From assembly GCA_025359425.1 (NCBI GenBank), contig JANYGC010000127.1:1-55039 (forward strand): a stretch of 55,039 bases of DNA, read 5' to 3'. Source of the DNA: Sphingomonadaceae bacterium (GTDB taxonomy: Bacteria > Pseudomonadota > Alphaproteobacteria > Sphingomonadales > Sphingomonadaceae). The number at the start of each line of letters is the position of its first letter. The stretch's first letter is position 1. Position numbers and translations under genes: made by a program. A model generated the notes under the pieces. That model saw only the letters and a program-made list of their open reading frames with translations. It was not told where the DNA came from and did not search any database. Positions 26,429 to 34,686 of this stretch are shown piece after piece.

Positions 26429-27423
26429 ACGGGCTGACCGCCGAGATCGCGGCGCGGTTCATGACGCTCACGCTCGGGCATCTGGGGCGCGAGTATCCGC
26501 ACAAGCTCGATCACGTGCTCGACGGTTCTGAAGATGCGCAGACTCCCAGCGCACTCCACCCGATCTTCCACGGCAGCTTCGATTGGCACAGCTGCGTCCA
26601 CGGCTGGTGGCAGGTGCTGCGGCTGGCGCGGCTCTATCCCGCGCTACCAGAGGCCACGGCGGTGCGGACGCGCGCAACGGAGCTGTTGACGCAGACCAAT
26701 TTCGCCATCGAGACCGCTTACCTCGCCCGGCCCTCGGCGCGTGGGTTCGAGCGGCCATACGGCTGGGCCTGGGCGCTCGCGCTGCATGGCGAGATGGTGC
26801 AGCACGATGCGGAATGGGCGCACCACGCCGATGCCTTTGCCGGCGCGTTTGCCCGGCGATTCAGCGCGTTCCTGCCGCTCCAGACCTATCCGATCCGCAC
26901 CGGCACGCACTTCAACTCGGCTTTCGCCATGATCCTCACGCTCGACTGGGCGCGGGTGCACGATGCTGCGCTGGCCGCGTTGATCGAAGCGCGCGCAGGC
27001 GAATGGTTCGGGGCTGATCGGAGCTGTCAGGCGTGGGAGCCGGGCGGCGATGAATTCCTCTCGCCCGCCTTGTGCGAAGCACTGCTGATGAGCCGGGTGC
27101 TGGGTGCTGGCTTTCCTGCCTGGTTCGGCACCTTCCTGCCTGATTGCGGCGCTGGCCAGCCCGCGACGCTGTTCACCCCCGCCACCGTATCCGACCGCAG
27201 CGACGGCAAGATCGCCCACCTCGACGGGCTCAACCTCAGCCGGGCGTGGTGCTGGCGCGAACTGGTGCAGGCCTTGCCCGATGATCATTCGGCGAGAAAC
27301 CTTGCCCGCCGCGCTGCCGGGACGCACTTGTCAGCCGCGTTGCCGCACGTCGCGGGCGATTACATGGGCGAGCATTGGCTTGCGAGCTTCGCGCTGCTCG
27401 CCTTGCCCTCTGCAAAAGGCTAG
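26425..27423 (+). CDS. DUF2891 family protein
   Basis: 332 residues, soluble, no signal peptide, DUF2891 (PF11199). Conserved blocks: ALHPIFHGSFDWHSCVHGWW, FERPYGWAWALALHGE, YPIRTGTHFNSAF, SCQAWEPGGDEFLSPALCEA, and HVAGDYMGEHWLASFALLAL at the end. The recurring His, Trp and acidic residues in an all-helical (alpha/alpha toroid-like) pattern suggest a hydrolase or lyase active site, but no reaction is known to me. The start is GTG 26425, overlapping the DUF979 stop by four bases. Placement at the end of the 5-oxoprolinase operon suggests a role in making or processing 5-oxoproline or N-terminal pyroglutamyl compounds; this is inference. Confidence 0.8.
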   Translation: MNGLTAEIAARFMTLTLGHLGREYPHKLDHVLDGSEDAQTPSALHPIFHGSFDWHSCVHGWWQVLRLARLYPALPEATAVRTRATELLTQTNFAIETAYLARPSARGFERPYGWAWALALHGEMVQHDAEWAHHADAFAGAFARRFSAFLPLQTYPIRTGTHFNSAFAMILTLDWARVHDAALAALIEARAGEWFGADRSCQAWEPGGDEFLSPALCEALLMSRVLGAGFPAWFGTFLPDCGAGQPATLFTPATVSDRSDGKIAHLDGLNLSRAWCWRELVQALPDDHSARNLARRAAGTHLSAALPHVAGDYMGEHWLASFALLALPSAKG

Positions 27424-27426
27424 TTG

Positions 27427-27444
27427 CTGCAATCGATTGTTGTT
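27427..27444. promoter_or_regulatory. LacI-type operator before the sugar operon
   Basis: Contains the 10-bp palindrome CAATCGATTG (27430-27439), four bases after the DUF2891 stop and about 65 bases before the transporter start. The same core occurs twice before the TonB receptor gene (34584-34604, 34608-34625). A C-G centred, A/T-flanked palindrome of this kind is typical of LacI-family operators, and a LacI-type gene lies in the locus. Confidence 0.65.
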
Positions 27445-27504
27445 CTTCGTGCGCAGGTGTGCAATGGCGTAACGGAATGTCGCAAACGGCATCGGGAGAG
27501 TCCC

Positions 27505-28872
27505 TTGGAAACCCAGCGTCCGCGCCTGTCATTGCCGCGCATCCTTGAGATGAATCTGGGGTTCCTCGGGCTCCAGTTCAGTTTCGGGCTGCAGCAAGGC
27601 AATATGGGACCGATTTATTCGTATCTCGGCGCGGACGAAGCGCAGTTGCCGATCCTGTCGCTGGCTGGGCCGCTGACCGGGCTGATCATCCAGCCGATCA
27701 TCGGCGCGATGAGCGACAAGACCGGCGGCAAGTGGGGGCGGCGCACGCCCTATTTCCTGGTCGGTGCAGTGCTGTGTTGCCTTGGACTGTTTCTGATGCC
27801 GCTGTCCGCCTCGATCGTCATGGCGGTCTCTTTGCTGTGGGTGCTCGACGCGGGCAACAACATCACGATGGAGCCATACCGCGCCTACGTTTCCGACCGG
27901 CTCAACCCCGACCAGCGGCAGGCCGGCTTCCTGACCCAGAGCGCCTTTACCGGCTTTGCGCAGATGCTCGCCTTTGCCACCCCCGCGCTGCTGGTTGGGC
28001 TGGGCATGAACCAGGACTGGGTGGATAGCCACAACATCCCCTATACCGTGCGGATCGTGTTCTGGGTCGGTGCAGTGCTCTCGCTCAGTACAATCCTGTG
28101 GTCGGTGCTGCGCGTCCCCGAACTGCCTCTGACTGCCGCCGAGCGCCGCCACATCGAAGCCCAACCGAAGGGTGCCGCCGCCACACTGGCGGAAATCTGG
28201 AACGCCATCGGCGATATGCCGGTGGCGATGCGCAAGCTTGGCCTGATGAGCCTGTTCCAGTGGTTTGGGATGTCGGGGTATTGGACTTACGCGGTCTATT
28301 CGATCGGGCGCTCGGTCTATCACACATCAGAAGCGAACAGTTCGGCGTTCCACTCCGCGGTGCTGACCAACGGGCTGGTCGCGGCGTTCTATAACTTCAT
28401 CGCTTTCGTTTCGGCCTTCCTGATGGTCCCGCTGGTGCGCCGCACCGGGCCGGGGCCGCTCCATGCCGCGTGCCTGGCTGCGGGCGGGCTGGGCATGCTG
28501 GCGTTGCCGCATATCAGCAGTGTCTCGCTGCTGTTTTTGCCCGCGATCGGCGTCGGGCTTGCTTGGGGGAGCATCATGGGCAACCCTTACGCAATCCTCA
28601 CCAATTCGATCCCGCCGGCGCGCACCGGAGTCTACATGGGGATTTTCAACATGATGATCGTGATCCCGATGCTGCTGTTCGCGGTGCTGATGAGCACGCT
28701 CAATCTCGGTTTCGTCAACCTCGGGTTCGGGGCCTATGCGAACCTGCTCGGCAACGATCCGCGCAATATGTTGACGGTATGCGGGGTTTGCCTGATCCTT
28801 GCCGCCGTGGCGGTGCTGTGGGTCCGCGAAGGCCGGGCCGATGCGACCGCGCCGCAGCTTGCCCTCGATTGA
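27505..28872 (+). CDS. MFS sugar transporter (SLC45/GPH-like)
   Basis: About 455 residues with 12 hydrophobic segments. The loop motif GAMSDKTGGKWGRRTPYFLVG between helices 2 and 3 is that of the sucrose/maltoside group of the major facilitator superfamily (SLC45-like). LEMNLGFLGLQFSFGLQ is the usual first helix. Role: inner-membrane import of the oligosaccharide delivered by the TonB receptor. TTG 27505 is chosen because GGGAG lies at 27494-27498; ATG 27550 is a shorter alternative that would cut into helix 1. The stop overlaps the start of the alpha-galactosidase (TGATG). Confidence 0.88.
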   Translation: METQRPRLSLPRILEMNLGFLGLQFSFGLQQGNMGPIYSYLGADEAQLPILSLAGPLTGLIIQPIIGAMSDKTGGKWGRRTPYFLVGAVLCCLGLFLMPLSASIVMAVSLLWVLDAGNNITMEPYRAYVSDRLNPDQRQAGFLTQSAFTGFAQMLAFATPALLVGLGMNQDWVDSHNIPYTVRIVFWVGAVLSLSTILWSVLRVPELPLTAAERRHIEAQPKGAAATLAEIWNAIGDMPVAMRKLGLMSLFQWFGMSGYWTYAVYSIGRSVYHTSEANSSAFHSAVLTNGLVAAFYNFIAFVSAFLMVPLVRRTGPGPLHAACLAAGGLGMLALPHISSVSLLFLPAIGVGLAWGSIMGNPYAILTNSIPPARTGVYMGIFNMMIVIPMLLFAVLMSTLNLGFVNLGFGAYANLLGNDPRNMLTVCGVCLILAAVAVLWVREGRADATAPQLALD

Positions 28873-30986
28873 TGCCGGCCATGCTCGCCTCTCTGCATAG
28901 CGCCGAGGCCAGCCTCGTGCTTGAATGCCGCGCTGCAGGTGCGCCGCTGTGGCGGCACCTTGGCGCGCGGGTCGATCCCGGGGTGCTTGCCTCATCGGCC
29001 GATAGCCGCACTGCTGCGTCGTTCTCGCTCGATTCCGATGTTCCGCTGAGCACTGCGCCGCCAGCCGGGCTCGGCTGGTTCGGGCCTGCAGCGCTGGCCG
29101 TGCGCCGCGACGGTAAGACGTGCCCAGTGCAGTTCGGGCTGGCCGAAGTAACGCAACACGGAGCTACGATAACCACCACCCTGCGCGATGATGTGGCCGG
29201 GGTGCTGCTCGAACAGCGCATCACGCTGGCCCCGGGCGGCGCGTTCCTGTTCGATGCGCGGGTCGAGAATACTGGCGCGTCCCCGCTCGGCGTGGACTGG
29301 TTGGCGAGCGCGCTCCTGCCGCTTTCTGCCCGCAGCAGCGGGCTGATATCGTGGCGCGGGCGGCACAATGCCGAACTGCAGGAATGTGCCGAGGCGATGC
29401 CCGCGCAGCGCTGGGAGCGTGGCGGGCGGCGCGGAATATCAGGGCATGGCGGGCCGCCGGGGGTGGTGGTGCTGGGCCAAGGCGCCGCGCATCACGCCGG
29501 GCTGGTCCACGCGCTCCAGCTGGCCTGGTCGGGCGACAGCCGGATCGCGGTCGAGCGCGATGACGAAGGTTCCTGGGTGCTGAGCGCGGGCGCCGCGCTT
29601 GCGCCGGGCGAGGTGGAGCTGGCCGGGGGGGACAGCTTCACCGCGCCGCAGGCGATCCTCGCAGTGTCGGTGCACGGCCGCAATGGCGCGAGCGCGCAGC
29701 ATCATGCCGCGGTGCGCGCGGTGGTAACCTGGCCCGAGGGCAAGATGCGCCCGCGTCCGGTTCATCTCAACAGCTGGGAGGCCTGCTACTTCGATCACGA
29801 CGAAGCGCGGATCGGCGAGCTTGCCGCAGCCGCAGCCGCGATCGGGATCGAACGCTTCGTGCTCGACGATGGCTGGTTCAAAGACCGCAGCGATGATCGC
29901 GCCGGGCTGGGCGACTGGACCTGCGATCCGGTCAAATACCCGCGCGGGCTCAAGCCGCTGGCCGACCAGGTGCGCGGGCTGGGCATGGAATTCGGGCTGT
30001 GGGTCGAACCCGAAATGGTCAATCCCGCCAGCGATCTTTACCGCGCGCATCCCGATTGGGTGCTGGCTCAAGCGGATCGCGAGCGGCCGACCGCGCGCCA
30101 TCAATTGGTGCTCGACCTGGCGCGGCCCGAGGTGCGCGATTACCTGTTCGGCGCGCTCGATGCGCTGCTGCACGAGGTGCCGATCGGCTACCTCAAATGG
30201 GATCACAACCGGGATCTGGCCCCGGCTGGCGGGGCGGCGCAAGTCGCCGGGACTTACGCCTTGTTTGAGCGACTGCGCGCGGCGCATCCCGGCGTGGAGA
30301 TCGAAGGCTGCGCCGGCGGCGGCGGGCGCTCGGATGCTGGATTGGCGCGTCACGTCCACCGCTTCTGGACCAGCGACAACATCGACGCGGTGAGCCGGAC
30401 GACCATGCAACGCGGATTCCTCGCCTGGTTGCCGCCCGAACTGATGGGCGCGCATGTCGGCGCGAGCCCGGCCCATGCCACCGGGCGCACGCAGGCGCTG
30501 GGGTTCCGAGCCGGGGTGGCTTTGGCGGGGCATTTCGGGGTCGAGCTCGATCCGCGCAAATTAAGCGAGCGCGACCGCACCGAGCTGACCGACTGGATCG
30601 GCTTCTACAAGGAGTGGCGGCACTTGCTTCACGGCGGCGCGACCTGGCTGGGTGAGGGCGCCCACGGACTGGTCTGGCAGGCAGCGGGTAACGCTGCGGA
30701 GTTCATGCTGTTCGTCACCCGGACGGCACCGGCGCTCGATCGGCGACCGCAGCCGCTGGCCTTGCCGTTTCTTGCCGATCACGCCGCGGTCGACCTCCAG
30801 TTGCTCCGCATCGGCGGCGGCGAACGGGGCTATCCGGCGGCCAGTGCGCCGCTGTTCGATGCCATGGTCGCCGCGCCGCAGCGCTTTAGTGGATCGTGGC
30901 TGGCCGCAGCCGGGCTGCCGTTGCCACCGCTCAAGGCCGAATGCGTGGCGATATTTCATGGACGGACAGGGGCTGTTGATAAGTGA
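28872..30986 (+). CDS. Alpha-galactosidase, glycoside hydrolase family 36
   Basis: 704 residues. Retaining removal of terminal alpha-galactose, for example from raffinose or stachyose. An N-terminal beta-sandwich domain (about 1-285) precedes the barrel. The nucleophile is Asp444 in LKWDHNRD, and the acid/base is Asp502 in FWTSDNIDA. VLDDGWFKDR and LWVEPEMVNPASDLYR are standard GH36 blocks. No signal peptide, so cytoplasmic. It starts one base inside the transporter stop and ends four bases inside the GH68 gene, so translation is coupled on both sides. With the two fructosidases that follow it could take raffinose to galactose, glucose and fructose. Confidence 0.94.
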   Translation: MPAMLASLHSAEASLVLECRAAGAPLWRHLGARVDPGVLASSADSRTAASFSLDSDVPLSTAPPAGLGWFGPAALAVRRDGKTCPVQFGLAEVTQHGATITTTLRDDVAGVLLEQRITLAPGGAFLFDARVENTGASPLGVDWLASALLPLSARSSGLISWRGRHNAELQECAEAMPAQRWERGGRRGISGHGGPPGVVVLGQGAAHHAGLVHALQLAWSGDSRIAVERDDEGSWVLSAGAALAPGEVELAGGDSFTAPQAILAVSVHGRNGASAQHHAAVRAVVTWPEGKMRPRPVHLNSWEACYFDHDEARIGELAAAAAAIGIERFVLDDGWFKDRSDDRAGLGDWTCDPVKYPRGLKPLADQVRGLGMEFGLWVEPEMVNPASDLYRAHPDWVLAQADRERPTARHQLVLDLARPEVRDYLFGALDALLHEVPIGYLKWDHNRDLAPAGGAAQVAGTYALFERLRAAHPGVEIEGCAGGGGRSDAGLARHVHRFWTSDNIDAVSRTTMQRGFLAWLPPELMGAHVGASPAHATGRTQALGFRAGVALAGHFGVELDPRKLSERDRTELTDWIGFYKEWRHLLHGGATWLGEGAHGLVWQAAGNAAEFMLFVTRTAPALDRRPQPLALPFLADHAAVDLQLLRIGGGERGYPAASAPLFDAMVAAPQRFSGSWLAAAGLPLPPLKAECVAIFHGRTGAVDK

Positions 30987-32104
30987 GTGATCTGGAAGAC
31001 CTGCAGCCGCGGTTCGGGGCGACACTGTGGCGACCGGAAGCGCTTGCCGGCGCGGAAATCGGCTTGGTCGTGGCGGCCGATGCCGAACCGATCCTGCCCG
31101 GGCTCGACTTGTGGGACAGTTGGCCGCTGGCGCACGAAGATGGCCGCACCGCGCGGATTGATGGCCGCGAATACTGGTTCTTCCTGAGCGCGCCGTGCTA
31201 CCCCGATCCGGGCCAGCGGCACGACGCCGCGCGCATCCGGCTGGCCTCGCTCGGAACCGATGGTTGGCGCGATCATGGCGACGCCTTGCCGCGCGAATAC
31301 AGCCCGGGCACCCGCGAATGGGCCGGGTCGGCAGTGCTGCACGATGACGGGACCAGCGTGACGCTGTTCTTCACTGCGGCTGGCCGCAACGATCATGAGC
31401 TCAGCTTCGAGCAGCGCCTGTTTGCCGCGTCGGGGACCATGAGCGATAACGGGCCCGGTCAGTGGCAGGCTCCTACCGAACTCGTGCAGGCCGACGGGCG
31501 GCGCTACGTTGTTGCTGCCGAAGCGGATGGCCGGCCCGGGATGATCAAGGCATTCCGTGATCCGGCCTGGTTCTGCGACCCCGCCACCGGGCTGCGCCAC
31601 TTGCTGTTCACCGCCAGCGCCGGGTGGAGCGACACAGATTATAACGGTGTGATCGGGTCGGTATCGCTCAGTGCTGCCGGGCAATGGCAGCTTGGCGATC
31701 CGCTGATCGACGCAGTCGGGGTCAACAATGAGCTCGAGCGGCCGCATATTGTGGTGCGCGATGCGCGCTATTACCTGTTCTGGTCGACCCAGCGGCGGAC
31801 CTTCGAACCGGCCGGGCCGAGCGGTCCCAACGGACTCTACGCGATGGTCGCGGATCGTTTCGCCGGACCATACCGCCCGGTCAATGGCTCTGGGCTGGTC
31901 GCGGGCAACCCGGCCAGCGAGCCGACCCAATGCTACAGCTGGTGGGTCACCGGCGAAGGCGCGGTGTGGAGCTTCATCGACCACTGGGGCATGGCCGGGC
32001 GCAACTTCGAGCAGCACCCAGACCTGCTCCGCAGCCAGTTCGGCGGCACGCCGGCACCGGTCTTCACCCTCGCTTTTGACGGTGACCGCGTCACCATTGT
32101 TTGA
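30983..32104 (+). CDS. GH68 fructosyltransferase/levansucrase-family enzyme
   Basis: 373 residues, glycoside hydrolase family 68. The three catalytic motifs are intact: nucleophile Asp45 in LDLWDSWPL, transition-state stabiliser Asp193 in AFRDPAWF, and acid/base Glu252 in NNELERPHIV. It splits sucrose and transfers or releases fructose. There is no signal peptide, whereas most levansucrases are exported. Here it sits between two cytoplasmic hydrolases, so an intracellular sucrose hydrolase role is likely, though export by a non-classical route (as in Zymomonas) is possible. The GTG start overlaps the previous stop by four bases. Confidence 0.9.
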   Translation: MSDLEDLQPRFGATLWRPEALAGAEIGLVVAADAEPILPGLDLWDSWPLAHEDGRTARIDGREYWFFLSAPCYPDPGQRHDAARIRLASLGTDGWRDHGDALPREYSPGTREWAGSAVLHDDGTSVTLFFTAAGRNDHELSFEQRLFAASGTMSDNGPGQWQAPTELVQADGRRYVVAAEADGRPGMIKAFRDPAWFCDPATGLRHLLFTASAGWSDTDYNGVIGSVSLSAAGQWQLGDPLIDAVGVNNELERPHIVVRDARYYLFWSTQRRTFEPAGPSGPNGLYAMVADRFAGPYRPVNGSGLVAGNPASEPTQCYSWWVTGEGAVWSFIDHWGMAGRNFEQHPDLLRSQFGGTPAPVFTLAFDGDRVTIV

Positions 32105-32116
32105 TCAGGATTTCTG

Positions 32117-33412
32117 GTGCGACCTCACTACCACTATGCCGCCGCAGCCAACTGGCTGAGCGATCCCAATGGCCTGGTCCACTGGAATGACGAATGGCAC
32201 TTGTTCTACCAGTACAACCCCGATGGCGAGCACTGGGGCAACATGAGCTGGGGTCACGCGGTCAGCCGCGATCTGCACGAGTGGGAGGAACTTCCTCCCG
32301 CGCTGACCGGCGACGCGCTGGGCATGATCTTTTCGGGCTCGGCAGTAATCGACCACGCGAATAGCGCCGGGTTCGGGGCCGGGGCGATGGTCGCAATCTA
32401 CACCAGCGCGAGCGATGATCCCCAGCGGCAGGCGCAAAGCCTGGCGTGGAGCAACGATCACGGCCGCTCGTGGCATAAATATGCAGGCAACCCGGTGCTG
32501 AACATCGGCCTCGCCGATTTTCGTGACCCCAACGTGTTCTGGCACGAGCCGAGCGCACGCTGGATCATGGTGGTGGCGCTGTCCGCGCTGAACAGCGCGG
32601 CGATCTATGCTTCGTCCGATCTCAAGGCGTGGGAACAGCTGTCCGACATTTCGGGCGGCGATGCGCCGGGTGAGATCTGGGAATGTCCGTTGCTGATCGA
32701 ATTGCCGGTCGAGGGCGAAGCCGCCACGCGGTGGCTGTTCAAGGTCGATGTGCTGCGCGGCGCACCCGGCTCGGGCGCGCTATATCGCACCGGCACATTC
32801 GACGGGACGCAGTTCCGAGCCGATCCGCAAGGCTGGCTGGCGCTTGACGGCGGCACCGATTTCTACGCCGCGATCGCCTGGCACGAGCCGCGCGACGAAG
32901 CCGGTCGCCCGCTGTGGATCGGCTGGCTCGGTAACCATGCCTACCAGGGGCACTTGCCGCTGCAGGGTTGGCGCGGGGCGATGAGCCTGCCGCGGCGGCT
33001 CTCGCTGCGGCGCTTCGGACAAAGCTTTCGGTTGCGGCAGGAAGTACCTGAAACAGTGGTATCTGGGGTGACTCTGGCCGATCTCGGGCAAGCCACGGTG
33101 CTTGCGGCGGCACGGATCGAGCTGCCTGGTGACCGCGATTTCAAGCTGCGGATCGCAGACGCGGAAGACCGCATATTGCAGGTCGAGCGGCGCGCCAGCC
33201 TGCTGCTGGTCACCCGGCGCGATCCGGCCTTGCCCTATCTCGATACGGTGCAGCAGCTCGAGCTTCACGGGCCGGGGTCAATTGAAGTCTGGCTTGATGT
33301 GGGCAGCCTCGAATTGCTTGCCAACCAGGGTTGCGCTGCCCTGTCGGTGCAGGACCGGTTGACCGGCGCAGAATTTGCGCTGGATTACTGGATTGCCGAA
33401 ACGCCAGCCTGA
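32117..33412 (+). CDS. GH32 beta-fructosidase (invertase/exo-levanase/inulinase)
   Basis: 431 residues. The GH32 five-bladed propeller shows nucleophile Asp16 in NWLSDPNGL, FRDPNVFW (Asp137) and the acid/base motif WECPLL (Glu189), followed by the C-terminal beta-sandwich. It hydrolyses terminal beta-fructose from sucrose, inulin or levan. No signal peptide, so cytoplasmic. The start is GTG 32117, 12 bases after the GH68 stop, with TCAGGA upstream. It is the last gene of the plus-strand sugar operon and faces the LacI gene across five bases. Substrate choice within the family cannot be settled by eye. Confidence 0.92.
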   Translation: MRPHYHYAAAANWLSDPNGLVHWNDEWHLFYQYNPDGEHWGNMSWGHAVSRDLHEWEELPPALTGDALGMIFSGSAVIDHANSAGFGAGAMVAIYTSASDDPQRQAQSLAWSNDHGRSWHKYAGNPVLNIGLADFRDPNVFWHEPSARWIMVVALSALNSAAIYASSDLKAWEQLSDISGGDAPGEIWECPLLIELPVEGEAATRWLFKVDVLRGAPGSGALYRTGTFDGTQFRADPQGWLALDGGTDFYAAIAWHEPRDEAGRPLWIGWLGNHAYQGHLPLQGWRGAMSLPRRLSLRRFGQSFRLRQEVPETVVSGVTLADLGQATVLAAARIELPGDRDFKLRIADAEDRILQVERRASLLLVTRRDPALPYLDTVQQLELHGPGSIEVWLDVGSLELLANQGCAALSVQDRLTGAEFALDYWIAETPA

Positions 33413-33417
33413 AGCGT

Positions 33418-34440
33418 TCAGGCGGTATCGCGGCGGATCAGCTGCGGGGCCATCTCAACCGAGGCCGCGTCATTTCCGGCAATCCGCTCAAACAGCGCGC
33501 TGACCATGGCGCGCGCGCCGACCGCGATGCTCTGGCTGATCGTGGTCAACCGCGGGATGGTCTGTTCGGCCAGCGGCAGATCATCGAACCCGGTGACCGA
33601 GATGTCTTCCGGCACCCGGATCCCGCGGTCGGCCAGCGCGCGCACCGCGTGCATCGCGATCAGGTCCGAAGCTGCGGCGATCCCGTCGACATCGGTGCCG
33701 ATCCGGTGGATGTGCGCAGCGATGTCTTCGGCCATGACGTCCGAGGCGAGATGGGTGTCGAGCTTGAGCGGCGGGGGCAGGCCAGCGGCGGCGGCGGCAT
33801 CGCACAGTCCGTCGTAGCGGTCCTTGAGCTCGGGCGCGACCGCCTCGCCCATGAAGGCGAGCCGCGTGCGTCCGGCGCGGATCAGGCATTCGCCGGCCAG
33901 GTGCCCGCCTTTGCGGTTGTCGACCCCGACGGTGCAATGGATCTGGCCAGGACGGTGGCTGCCCCAAACCACCATCGGGCGGTACCACTGCGCGACCCGC
34001 TCGATCGTTTCGAACTGGTTGGATTGTCCGATCAGCAGCACCCCGTCGAGCATGCCCGAATCGACGATCCGTTCGAGCCAGTCGTCAGCATCGGGGATCA
34101 CCCGGCTGAGCATGATGTCATAGCCGTTTTCGGTCAGCGCATCGGCCAGATGGCCCAAAATCGCCATGAAGAACGGATCGGACAAGTGTTGGCGCTGTTC
34201 GTGGCCCAATGGCACGACCACTCCGATGACCTTGGTTTCCTGAATGCGCAGCCGCCGGGCCATCTGGTTGGGGCGAAAGCCGTGCGCGCGGGCCAAGGCC
34301 TGGATCCGTTCGCGGGTATCCTTGTTGACCAACGACTTGTCCGCCAGCGCGCGCGAGACGGTGCCGGTCGAGACCCCCGCCAGCCGGGCCAGCTCGGCAA
34401 TGTTGCGAATTCGGGCAGGCGCGGAGGGGGTATCGGACAT
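33418..34440 (-). CDS. LacI-family transcriptional regulator
   Basis: 340 residues. The N-terminal helix-turn-helix and hinge helix are standard (IRNIAELARLAGVSTGTVSRAL, then FRPNQMARRLR). A periplasmic-binding-protein-like effector domain follows (IGVVVPLG...DPFF, GVLLIGQS, VGVDNRKGGHLAGECLI, ISVTGFDDLPLAEQTIPRLTTI). It is divergent from the TonB receptor gene. Two palindromes with the core CAATCGATT lie in between and a third lies before the MFS/GH operon. It is probably a repressor relieved by a sugar such as sucrose, fructose or raffinose. Convergent with GH32. Confidence 0.92.
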   Translation of the reverse strand: MSDTPSAPARIRNIAELARLAGVSTGTVSRALADKSLVNKDTRERIQALARAHGFRPNQMARRLRIQETKVIGVVVPLGHEQRQHLSDPFFMAILGHLADALTENGYDIMLSRVIPDADDWLERIVDSGMLDGVLLIGQSNQFETIERVAQWYRPMVVWGSHRPGQIHCTVGVDNRKGGHLAGECLIRAGRTRLAFMGEAVAPELKDRYDGLCDAAAAAGLPPPLKLDTHLASDVMAEDIAAHIHRIGTDVDGIAAASDLIAMHAVRALADRGIRVPEDISVTGFDDLPLAEQTIPRLTTISQSIAVGARAMVSALFERIAGNDAASVEMAPQLIRRDTA

Positions 34441-34583
34441 AGGCGGACAAGGATCCCAAGGAACGTGCGCAACCCATGCTCAATGTGATGCCTTGGGCCG
34501 TGCTGTCAACCGGCGGGATTAAAACGCCTTTTTGCTGACCTCGAATGACTATGCCATGGCTGGCAACCGGCGCGAAGGATTAT

Positions 34584-34604
34584 TTTGCAATCGATTTACA
34601 AAAG
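34584..34604. promoter_or_regulatory. LacI-type operator 1 before the TonB receptor
   Basis: A 21-bp near-palindrome centred on TCGA (34591-34594), with TTTTG and CAAAA outer arms and the core CAATCGATT. It lies in the 246-base region between the divergent regulator and receptor genes, with its centre 24 bases from that of operator 2. Confidence 0.65.
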
Positions 34605-34607
34605 ACG

Positions 34608-34625
34608 TTTGCAATCGATTGTTGC
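34608..34625. promoter_or_regulatory. LacI-type operator 2 before the TonB receptor
   Basis: TTTGCAATCGATTGTTGC, centred on TCGA at 34615-34618. Its inner ten bases equal those of the site at 27430-27439. The 24-base spacing from operator 1 is about two helical turns, which would let two dimers bind the same face of the DNA. Confidence 0.7.
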
Positions 34626-34686
34626 ATGTGTCATTTGTAGCTTCTGACTTGCGATCAGCAAGCACATCCTTTGGAGGGGGTAGAGT

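Noticed and set aside
30983..32104. GH68 gene as a classical secreted levansucrase.
   Set aside because: No signal peptide and tight coupling to cytoplasmic enzymes; kept as GH68 without claiming secretion.
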